Shown: one piece after another, positions 43,805 to 51,366 of the stretch
Layout: each line of letters begins with the position of its first letter
Position numbering within the stretch: the stretch's first letter is position 1
NCBI RefSeq assembly: GCF_000003815.2
Contig: NC_049992.1
Span: forward strand, 73,014 to 124,379
Origin: Branchiostoma floridae
Taxonomy: Eukaryota; Chordata; Leptocardii; Amphioxiformes; Branchiostomatidae
DNA length: 51,366 nt
Reading direction: 5' to 3'
Position numbers and translations under genes: made by a program
Notes under the pieces: generated by a model
Told to the model about the DNA's origin: nothing
Seen by the model: the letters and a program-made list of their open reading frames with translations, nothing else
The model's database searches: none

Positions 43805-44164
43805 CTGTCTGGTGCGATCTTGAAGAGATAAACAAATAGTTTCGTTTGTTTATTTGTTCAAAAGGAAAGAACCTTACACATAATACGATAAATAATGGAT
43901 AATAAAGGGACAAGCTTATTTCGTTTATTCTATGACCTCTTCCTCTTTACTAAGCAAAAGTCTTATGAAAATAGATAATAAAGTATAGGAATACATAGAA
44001 TGTATTTTTATTTGTCATTTTGTATCAGAAAGACAAAAGTGAAAAGACAACGTTAGAATTTGGAGCTAGCATTTACACTTGATTAAAGAAAAAACTTTTT
44101 CAGGTAGCACTGTATAGGATAATCTATACAAATTAGTACGACGTAGCCAGGTACCCATTTTTAC

Positions 44165-44300
44165 ACTGTTGAGGATTGGGGAAAGTTGTGTAAATAGCCT
44201 TTCCCAAGAGCATAGATTCGGTAGTATGGTAGGAGTTGAACTCGGGGCCTCTAGGTTTAGAGCCACACGCCCTGGAGGTACCCAAATGGCCCCACTTATA
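44165..44300 (-). mobile_element. tRNA-derived SINE fragment (unit 2)
   Basis: Better kept than in unit 1. On the - strand, 'gcgtgtggctctaaacctag', then 'gagttcaactcctacc' (B box-like), then 'ttgggaaaggctatttacac'. Confidence 0.5.
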
Positions 44301-44360
44301 CGCCTATCCAAGATTAGCCAGAAGTGCACCACAGGCAGAGTAGAGTTGATATTTGCCCAC

Positions 44361-44432
44361 CTTTAATCTTACTCCTCGTTTCGACGTTGCAGGAGGCGAC
44401 AACTTCTCCCCGGAAGATCTTGTCATCTTTAA
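44361..44432 (-). CDS. secreted-family gene, copy 2, exon 4
   Basis: Acceptor ctttccctttacacag|TT and donor TTAAAG|GTGGGC. 72 nt, phase 1 on both sides. It reads VKDDKIFRGEVVASCNVETR and then SKIKG, nine codons shorter than copies 1 and 3. Confidence 0.72.
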
Positions 44433-44469
44433 CTGTGTAAAGGGAAAGACAGAATTAAAGCGAAATTAC

Positions 44470-44474
<5 letters not shown>

Positions 44475-44522
<48 letters not shown>
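44475..44522. repeat. (CT)n microsatellite (unit 2)
   Basis: About 24 CT units, with a second interrupted CT block to about 44584. The same position in unit 3 holds a tract three times longer (51010-51177). Confidence 0.97.
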
Positions 44523-44524
<2 letters not shown>

Positions 44525-45094
44525 CAAGCAGATGGTTTTCTTATTATCTCTCTCTCTCTGTCTCTCTCTGTCTTTCTCTCTCTCAAAAATATACACTGGG
44601 TTGGGACATGACAATCAACATTTTACATACCATTAGCAAAAGATCATCAAATAAAGGTATGGAAAATCCCCATACATTCTGTGTCGCTCTACAATACTAA
44701 TCTTTCCTCATCATTTACCAAATTTGTGTGTGTTTGCACAATGTACATGTATAGTGTTGTTTGTGTTGCTCCTTTCTGTCATGCAGGGCGTGACTAATAG
44801 CCACCATAATTATCTTAGGCCTGATTGGCAGTATAAGCGCAGGGAAGAGTGCAGTATTCCTGTAGCGGATGTTGATTGTTCATTCCTGCTTTCCTAACAA
44901 CTCCCCATCCCTTATAAATATGATAAAACTGTTGCATCCTTAGCTGAAACTGTCATTTACCCAGTTTTAGGTATAAAAGATCCATGAAAGGTCAAACCCC
45001 ATACATACCTCTGGGGCCCACGAAGGGTAACCTGGCGGGGAAGCCAACCGAGGTACAGGGCCCAGCCTTTTCCACAAACCCGTTCAATACCAAC

Positions 45095-45236
45095 CTTTCC
45101 ACATCACCGGCTGTTCCCCGGTGAGATCATTGCCCGGCACGATGATTTCGTCCTGCCCTTCAGAAGCCACTTTTTTAATGGCCCTAGCCACCTCCTCCCG
45201 GGTACCGGAGAACTTCGTAAAGTTGCGTCCATCGCC
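45095..45236 (-). CDS. secreted-family gene, copy 2, exon 3
   Basis: 142 nt. Acceptor atcatcatcatcag|GG and donor TGGAAAG|GTTGGT. It reads GDGRNFTKFSGTREEVARAI and then a segment ending VPGNDLTGEQPVMWK. Phase and length are identical to copies 1 and 3. Confidence 0.78.
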
Positions 45237-45300
45237 CTGATGATGATGATTATAATAATAGTAACAGTATTAATGATGATGATGATCATAATAATAGCAT
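45237..45300. repeat. (GAT)n / (ATA)n microsatellite beside the exon 3 acceptor (unit 2)
   Basis: Short GAT and AAT tracts. Further on lie a C-run (about 45351-45364) and an (AC)n tract (about 45370-45385). Confidence 0.9.
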
Positions 45301-45458
45301 CCCCCCAATGGATGGTAGGACCTACCCGTGCGGTCGTACTGTACAGCATGCCCCCCCCCCCCCCTAACGGACACACACACACACACGGAGGCTCGCGCTG
45401 TATAGCATGCAACCACACACCCCCTCACCCCCTTATATTAACGGAGGCTAGGACCTAC

Positions 45459-45673
45459 CCGTGCATCCGTGCTGACCAGCTCGCCCCCATTCTCGCCCAG
45501 ACGAAACAGCCAGAGCTTCTGGTTCCCCTCATCATCAGCCCCTCCCAGCCCCAGCTTGCACTCGCCTGGAAGGTCAATTATATGTATTAACTCCTGTAAA
45601 TATCTTTCAGGTATCTTGCCGGCGCCGGAATTCACAAGTTCCTCGAGCTTTCTAGGCCCGAGCGTGTTCAATT
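45459..45673 (-). CDS. secreted-family gene, copy 2, exon 2
   Basis: 215 nt, phase 1 in and phase 0 out. Acceptor tttgttcaccag|AA and donor GCACGG|GTAGGT. It reads LNTLGPRKLEELVNSGAGKI and then a segment ending GNQKLWLFRLGENGG...STDAR. It lacks the 114-nt segment with the second WI..GD.SDANVDDL motif found in copy 1. Confidence 0.78.
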
Positions 45674-46470
45674 CTGGTGAACAAACATATTTTGTTAATC
45701 TTTATGCCCCAAACGAAATTACAGAACATTATGTTTTTTCAAGACATAAGGGCTAAGCGTAGAGAAAACTCCACCTGCCATATAAATATGGCAGAAGATT
45801 TTAACTGTCCTCTCTCAGACATGGACAAACGTGGCGGGCGGCCTGTAAGGGAAAAACTAAGAACAATACAAGCCATTAATCTACTGACTAAAGGGCACGA
45901 CCTGATTGATATTTAGCGGGAAAAAATCCCGAAGAGAGAGGGTACACCTGGCAGGATGCGAATCAAGACATAATGTGCAGATTAGACTACATTTTCGTGT
46001 CTGATAGTTTAAAAGCCCGGTGTGGAAGTGCGAATATTATCCATGCACCGTCACCCGACCACTCGGCAGTTACGGTACACTTTGAACCTCAAAATGCACG
46101 CAAGAGAGGCCCAGGGTTCTGGAGATTTAATAATACACATCTTTTAAAATGATGAAACATATACTGATACGTTGAAACTCAAAATTGATGACGCCCGTGC
46201 GAAATATTCCCAAATAGAGGATAAAAGACTTTTATGGGACTATGGCGTGGTCACATATGTCGTGCGATTGTCGTTCCATCGTTAACTCAGTCGGGCAATT
46301 TGGGGGACAAAAATATACATCTCCTGCAAAGTTCAACTGTTTTGGTGTAGGTACACAAAACGCTGTTTTGAATCCATGTTAGTGGTTGGTTCTGTCACGG
46401 CCTGCTTGAAAAATCCTATGCTATATGGCATCAAATTGTACGGCGATCGCACGAACTATGTCACCGCGCC
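45674..46470 (+). mobile_element. L1/Tx1-like LINE fragment (endonuclease and spacer), decayed
   Basis: The + strand reads, with one frameshift and stops: YFVNLYAPNEI, then EDFNCPLSDMDKRGG, then GYTWQDANQDIMCRLDYIFV, then SPDHSAVTV, then GPGFWRFNN. These are the endonuclease motifs of L1/Tx1-type elements. The SDH motif has become PDH, and a likely Trp codon has become TAG (45914-45916). It forms most of intron 1 of copy 2, antisense to the gene. Confidence 0.85.
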
Positions 46471-46567
46471 CTAAATTAACAGGGCTGGATGCCCAAATAG
46501 GATAAGACAGACAAACGCTGTCGAAATATATATTTGTCGGTCTGAGAACGGTCAGTAATAAACGTAC

Positions 46568-46910
46568 CTTCTAATTTCCTTGCGTTCCAGGCCTCAGGTA
46601 GAATCTTTCCCACGAGTTCGTCTACTTTGGCATCCGAATAATCACCACCTCTTATCCACCCTTTTACTCTCTCAGGTATCGAGTCGGAACTCAAGAATTT
46701 ATCCATAGCCGAATCCTTCCATTGATTTATTTTATCCCACGCTCCTTTTCCAAAATTCCTGAAGCTATCGCCAACTCCCTCCCCCCACTCCTTTGCACCA
46801 TCGCCAAAATTACTTAATCCTTCTTTTAGTCCATCAAAAAAGTTTCCGTGCACCACTTGCACTGAAACTCCAAGGAGCAAACCGAACAAGAAGACCCACG
46901 AAGCCGACAT
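46568..46910 (-). CDS. secreted-family gene, copy 2, exon 1: signal peptide and amphipathic region
   Basis: ATG at 46910, 343 nt, donor TTAGAAG|GTACGT, phase 1: the same frame and length as copy 1. Signal peptide MSASWVFLFGLLLGVSVQVV (cleavage likely after VHG), then FFDGLKEGLSNFGDGAKEWG, GAWDKINQWKDSAMDKF, and the motif VKGWIRGGDYSDAKVDELVG. Most differences from copy 1 are single residues or conservative. Its extracellular role is unknown. Confidence 0.87.
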
Positions 46911-47022
46911 GTTGTAGACGGCGCGTCCCCTTCCTGACTGACAATCCCAGCCGTCCCGGACAATTCTTCAGGCCAGGCAAAACGTGTTCTGTGTTTCCTG
47001 CTACCCGGCCGACTCTACTCTC

Positions 47023-47190
47023 CAAGCGGAGGTTCGGCTCTACCTGTTTTGGCGTATTTTGGGGCATTTTATCGGGCTTTCTATTTTGTACCTATATCTT
47101 GATGTCTTCCTGCAAAACATAAAGAAAACGATACAAAAAGCCGGATAAAAACGCCTAAAACACGTCAAAACAGCCGGAGTCTAGCAACAC
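47023..47190. mobile_element. foldback MITE just upstream of copy 2
   Basis: Same family and same position relative to the start codon as 39923-40107. The inner arms 'ttttatcgggctttctattttgt' and 'acaaaaagccggataaaa' pair. The insertion therefore predates the duplication of the gene. Confidence 0.7.
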
Positions 47191-47199
47191 AAATCCTAC

Positions 47200-48260
47200 C
47201 GACCTTACCTTTTTTTCTGTCGACCGCTGGCGCTTTAAGGAGTATGGCTTTATCGACCTGAGTAAAGACAAAGTTCTAGATGCATTTTGCAACATTTACT
47301 CCTAGATTTCTGTTTCAATAGAAAAGCTATACAAACAAACCTAACAAGCCCAAGTACTTGTACAATGCACCTGTATGATGAAAATATGAAGTTGGCAAAA
47401 TTGTCCCAGTTGACGTTGTTAAACAGTTGCTATTGCTATTGAGCCACATCGTCTGAAACCACTAAAACAAAGAAAAAGATGAAAAACTCCCTACCGTAAA
47501 TTTTTGGAGGACTGTGATAGTAAACACCACTTTAATTTTCCCAGGCCTTACCAAGACAAACATTGAAGCAGGCCGGATCTGTTTATTTATCTATTCGGAT
47601 TTTCAGAAATGTTCTGAGAGGATCCGGCAACAGGAATATAGATTTCTTCTACCAAGCCGGATCCTCTAAAACACACATACTCAAAATAAGTATGGTAATA
47701 AAAACTATTGCGATGGCGACGGTTTTATTGTTTATAAGTATTAATGAGAGTGTGAGATTAATGATTGTTGTTGTAGGTGTTGTATTTGTGTTCTATCCTT
47801 TCGCCTGGCTGTATGTATGAAGATTATTTTACGCAATTTTACCTAAATGATAATGTGTTCTAAGTATAAAAGTATTAGCAAAGAAAGCGGTTGTCGTGAA
47901 TATTTGACAGACCTAGTTGTGTTCATTGAAATGAGCACTGAAAGAGATTACATGGCCGGTGAGTGGAAAGTACATCATACAGCATTATTGCATGAAAATA
48001 ATGGGTGCGTGTCTGCAATAGAAAAAAACGGGAGACGCTACCGTAGATATAAATATCTTTTATTCATCATGCATGTCTTTACACAGTTCTGACACATGCA
48101 ATCTAACAAATGGCACAAGCGAAGTAACAGTTATTTCATAGTTAGCTGATTTAATTTCACCATAACCCTCTTGTGTATTCTTGTCCCTTCTGATGCATGC
48201 TTAACGTTACAAGTCCTAAACAGGTTGATAATAAGTGGAGAAACAGCATTTCATTCAATA
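47200..48260. other. duplicated intergenic DNA between copies 2 and 3; no gene
   Basis: Colinear with 40120-41235 and then 42360-42640. The ATG block at 47931 (MSTERDYM...) is conserved over only eight codons between units. Confidence 0.5.
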
Positions 48261-48269
48261 AGGACCGTA

Positions 48270-48752
48270 CAGTCAAACCTGGGCGCGCATACACCTTCCG
48301 TGATGCAGACTATCACCTCCAGGCATAAGAAACAACCCTTTCGACACAATCAATACAATATTTCCAACTTTTCACCAGTTGGTAGACCTTCAAAAAGCTA
48401 TATTCCTGTTAAAATCACAGAACCCACTAGTAATTAAAGACGTGGGACTTTTCCTCAGCCACTGTCTCAAAAGAAGAAGTCAAACCTCCCAGTAAACTAT
48501 GTAGAATCATGTATATAGATAGCTGTATAGAATAGACACTTGTTACTTTTTACTGTCTGTACCCTTACAATTAGCCTTCGGGCATCAATTTTCAAATAAA
48601 TAAAAAAGAAATAAAAAATAAATAAAAACAGTCCCGTCCAGTTTTACAAACATACAATTAACCCGACGCTGTCCTGACCAACCACCTGTCCTCAGTAACA
48701 GTTTTTCCTTTTAGTCAGTCCCTTATGTGGTTGCTAAATCCAGGTTTGACTG
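48270..48752. mobile_element. pogo-like MITE, TA target (unit 3 copy), with nested retro-insert
   Basis: The ends are as in units 1 and 2. A roughly 300-bp insertion (about 48325-48630) ends in an A-rich (AAATAAA)n tail, as expected for a 5'-truncated LINE or SINE 3' end. It is unique to unit 3. Confidence 0.7.
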
Positions 48753-48986
48753 TACGATAACACAATCATTTACCACAGCTTGAAGCCGTATGCTTTCTTT
48801 CTTTCAAATTTAGTTGTTTTATATCCAAGCAAAACATTTCTCATGCTAGTAGTCATCTTAAATTTGCAATGATATTTTATAACAATTTTCCTGCAACATT
48901 TCAAACTAGAACAGCCATAAGCTTCAGTAGAATATTATTTCTGAAGCTTAAATATCATAAATTTATATATTTCTGTACGCTGCTTA

Positions 48987-48987
<1 letters not shown>

Positions 48988-49034
<47 letters not shown>
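48988..49034. repeat. (GT)n microsatellite (unit 3)
   Basis: Uninterrupted (TG)n of about 23 units, where units 1 and 2 hold long interrupted versions. Confidence 0.97.
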
Positions 49035-49038
<4 letters not shown>

Positions 49039-49286
49039 TGTGATCAATTGAACTTATGATTACGAAATGTATATGATTAAGAAAATCCATGGGTAGCTAT
49101 CGAAATACAATAAATACAGCATTAAATGATACGAAGAAGCAAATGATTTTAACTAAGCATGCGATGGCACACTATAAGGCCATGTCTTGTTTCCACGCTT
49201 TCTTCCGTTCATGCAATGGAGTCGGCGCCCAGGGTTTCATCACTTGGAGGACCGGAGCCCTCGAAGCCCTTCCCGGGGGCTGAGGC

Positions 49287-49460
49287 CTACACCTCCCGGG
49301 GATCAGGAGGGGGTTTACCGCTGAAGACCTCGGAGCCTTCATCGTCTTGGGGTCGGCTGCTTTCGGTCACCTTGGTCGCCCTGTTCTCCGGAGCAGGGGT
49401 CGTTTCAGCAGGCGAAGCTACGTCCTTTCCTCCGATGGCAGAGGTCTCGCCATTTTGATT
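49287..49460 (-). CDS. secreted-family gene, copy 3, last exon
   Basis: Acceptor gctccccggcag|AA. Phase-consistent frame: SKWRDLCHRRKGRSFAC and stop. Alternative frame: QNGETSAIGGKDVASPAETT to TAG at 49287-49289. The acceptor region differs from copies 1 and 2, but the junction falls at the same base. Confidence 0.5.
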   Translation of the reverse strand, partial: NQNGETSAIGGKDVASPAETTPAPENRATKVTESSRPQDDEGSEVFSGKPPPDPREV

Positions 49461-49692
49461 CTGCCGGGGAGCTAAACAATTTGTTATGATTATTTATTTG
49501 CACAACAACAAAGTACATAATACGTAAAACATATTTTAAAAATCTAACCGCAAGAACGAAGTAATCCATCTAGTTCTTTACGTCGTGATGTTAAATACAT
49601 GTGCGTACATGGCGTACCAGGTGAATTGATGGCATGTAAGAAAGATGCCGGGTAGTTTTCATAATTTCTTACCCTGAACTGCATCCTTAATA

Positions 49693-50168
49693 CAGTAAAC
49701 CCTGCCCAAGACGACCACTCGGGGGACCGGGAAAAAGTGGTCGATTTGGTCAGGTGGTCGGTTAGAAGAGTATTAACTCACAACATGCCCGATGCATAGT
49801 TTAAATTGTTTCCGTTGTGTTTAATGGCAAATAGCAAGCACACGCACGTGCATCCGCCGCCATCTTTATTTTGAACATAACATCGTAATGGCAGTCAAAA
49901 TCCGACGCAAACAGGCCGAATTCGGCACAAAATCGCGCTAGTTATCATTGAAAATCGATGACACCTCGAGGTTTGAAAATGACGAGGTCGTTATAGGCAG
50001 GGATTTGGTCCCAATTATTGGCGGTCGCGGTCGCGTTGACCAGGTGGTCCTTGTGAAGAGGTCGCTTAATGCTTACGTCAATGGGGAACATTTTCGGGAC
50101 CGAGAGAAAGCGGTCGTAATGGCCAGGTGGTCGCCAAGAAGAGGTGGTCGCTCGGGCAGGTTTGACTG
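49693..50168. mobile_element. pogo/Tigger-like non-autonomous transposon, TA target
   Basis: Ends CAGTAAACCCTGCCC ... GGGCAGGTTTGACTG flanked by TA (49691-49692 and 50169-50170). Subterminal 'gaccactcggg' and 'gtggtcgctcggg' are inverted copies, and GGTGGTCG motifs recur inside. The short reading frame across it is not a transposase. It is unique to unit 3. Confidence 0.82.
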
Positions 50169-50454
50169 TATCAGCAACGCCTCGGTATTGTGACGTAAAA
50201 CTACCCCTCTCCCCAAAGTACTTTCCAGACGGTGTATCACCTACTACCGGAAGCTAGCCATAGCTGACAGGCATTCCTTCTTATCGGCTTCTAAAGGTAA
50301 AGATAGTCTCATAGCCTTTTTAAGGCGGTAGGGGTAGTAGTCTAGGCGATTGGTGCAGAAACTTGGCACAAGTGTTCCATACAATCATAGAAATAAAACA
50401 GTGGGTTGGTATTGGAGGGGAGCACAACCTTCTCCCTGCACCGCCTTTTTACTC

Positions 50455-50765
50455 CCCAACCGCATTTTTACACCTGGGTGTAGTGAGGAAAGTCGTGCCC
50501 AGTACCTTTCCCGAAGGGCATATGATCGGTAGCATGACAGGATTTNNNNNNNNNNNNNNNNNNNNNNNNNNNNNNNNNNNNNNNNNNNNNNNNNNNNNNN
50601 NNNNNNNNNNNNNNNNNNNNNNNNNNNNNNNNNNNNNNNNNNNNNAATAGAAATGGCCAGCAAAAGTGTATTATGAGCCAAAAAGGCCCCAGAAAGCCTG
50701 CTATGGAGGCTACCAAGACCTATGGCTTTGGGGCCAAACACGCTGCAGCTACGCCACATGGCCCC
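50455..50765 (-). mobile_element. tRNA-derived SINE fragment (unit 3), split by a gap
   Basis: 'gtgtagtgaggaaagtcgtgcccagtacctttcccgaaggg' (+ strand) matches the SINE tails of units 1 and 2. The gap at 50546-50645 removes the middle. Confidence 0.45.
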
Positions 50766-50821
50766 ACTTCTACGCCTGTCTAGAATTAGCCAGAAGTACA
50801 CCACACGTTGATAGTACCCAC

Positions 50822-50920
50822 CTTTAATCCGACTCCTCCAGTCGAAGTTGCAGAAGGCGACAACTCGCCAGAGAGTCCCATTCCAGGCCGCTACTCTCCT
50901 GAAGATCTTCCCATCTTCAA
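50822..50920 (-). CDS. secreted-family gene, copy 3, exon 4
   Basis: 99 nt, phase 1 on both sides. Acceptor cctctcctcttacacag|TT and donor TTAAAG|GTGGGT. It reads VEDGKIFRRVAAWNGTLWRV and then VAFCNFDWRSRIKG. It lacks the GTAAGA that sits 12 nt upstream of the donor in copies 1 and 2. This supports the downstream donor. Confidence 0.72.
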
Positions 50921-51000
50921 CTGTGTAAGAGGAGAGGCGGTTCATTGGACTGAATTGAAAACAAACTCGCATTGTTCCACTCATCTTCTCTTTATCTCTG

Positions 51001-51183
<183 letters not shown>

Positions 51184-51206
51184 CCATAAACCCGTTTAGT
51201 ACCAAC

Positions 51207-51348
51207 CTTTCCACATCACCGGCTGGTTACCGGTGTGATTATTGCCCGGCACGGTGATCTCGGCATGACCTTCCGGAGCCGCTTCTCTGATCGCCTCGGC
51301 CATCTCCTGCCGGGTACCGGGGAACCTCGTAAAGCTGCGCCCATCGCC
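51207..51348 (-). CDS. secreted-family gene, copy 3, exon 3
   Basis: 142 nt. Acceptor catcatcaccag|GG and donor TGGAAAG|GTTGGT. It reads GDGRSFTRFPGTRQEMAEAI and then a segment ending VPGNNHTGNQPVMWK. Exons 1 and 2 of this copy lie beyond the window. The (CAT)n tract begins at the acceptor and continues off the edge. Confidence 0.76.
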
Positions 51349-51366
51349 CTGGTGATGATGATGATG

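Noticed and set aside
29526-47990. ATGAGCACTGAAAGAGATTACATGG block in three units, a possible small gene or first exon
   Set aside because: Only eight codons agree; downstream residues and frames differ between units. A GTGAGT donor is present only in unit 3.

Overview
The window looks like nuclear DNA of an invertebrate chordate, most probably an amphioxus (Branchiostoma). That is my inference. It rests on spliced genes with GT-AG introns, a dense load of small DNA transposons and LINE/SINE remnants, long microsatellites, scaffold gaps, and a tandem family of nucleotidyltransferase-TPR proteins of a type I associate with amphioxus predicted proteomes. No RNA gene, CRISPR array or prokaryotic operon was seen.

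Region 1 (about 0.8-27.4 kb, + strand) is a tandem array of three related genes, called A, B and C here. Each has small upstream exons joined at a phase-2 junction to a shared 107-nt exon. That exon is joined at phase 1 to one very large exon. The large exon encodes a TPR-like/coiled-coil N-terminus, a DUF294 (PII-uridylyltransferase-like) nucleotidyltransferase domain with its helical DUF294_C partner, and then seven or more 42-residue TPRs of kinesin-light-chain/nephrocystin-3 type. The nucleotidyltransferase half is almost identical between copies and the TPR half is divergent. Each gene is preceded by a related 5' module, which in front of gene A carries a 31-unit, 30-bp minisatellite. Each gene is followed by repeated 3'-flank blocks. 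A TPR relic at 11.16 kb hints at a fourth, lost copy. Gene C has an upstream coding module (21.9 kb) interrupted by an in-frame stop.

Region 2 (about 29-51.4 kb) is a tandem array of three units of a gene on the - strand. The third unit runs off the window. Exons were assembled by splice phase and comparison of copies: exon 1 (signal peptide and amphipathic region), exon 2, exon 3, exon 4 and a last exon. The predicted product is a secreted protein of about 275-322 residues that I do not recognise. Intron 2 of every copy ends in CAT-repeat microsatellite, and the acceptor of exon 2 abuts an antisense L1/Tx1-like LINE fragment.

Inserted material includes a nearly complete CR1/L2-group LINE (about 31.8-35.6 kb) with a hydrophobic leader, a 2A-like motif, APE endonuclease and reverse transcriptase; LINE 3' ends at 4.4 and 27.5 kb; a MULE-like foldback with 9-bp target duplication; piggyBac-like TTAA elements, one carrying a cluster of CRE motifs; pogo-like TA elements; other foldback MITEs; and tRNA-derived SINE pieces. 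Gaps (N) lie at 8906-9005, 10031-10822, 14487-14586, 16799-16898, 27064-27311, 32694-32793 and 50546-50645. The 100-base gaps are probably placeholders of arbitrary size.

The two arrays share no obvious pathway. The first looks like a family of intracellular enzymes or sensors with variable protein-binding repeats, the second like a lineage-specific secreted family. Both functional readings are inference.
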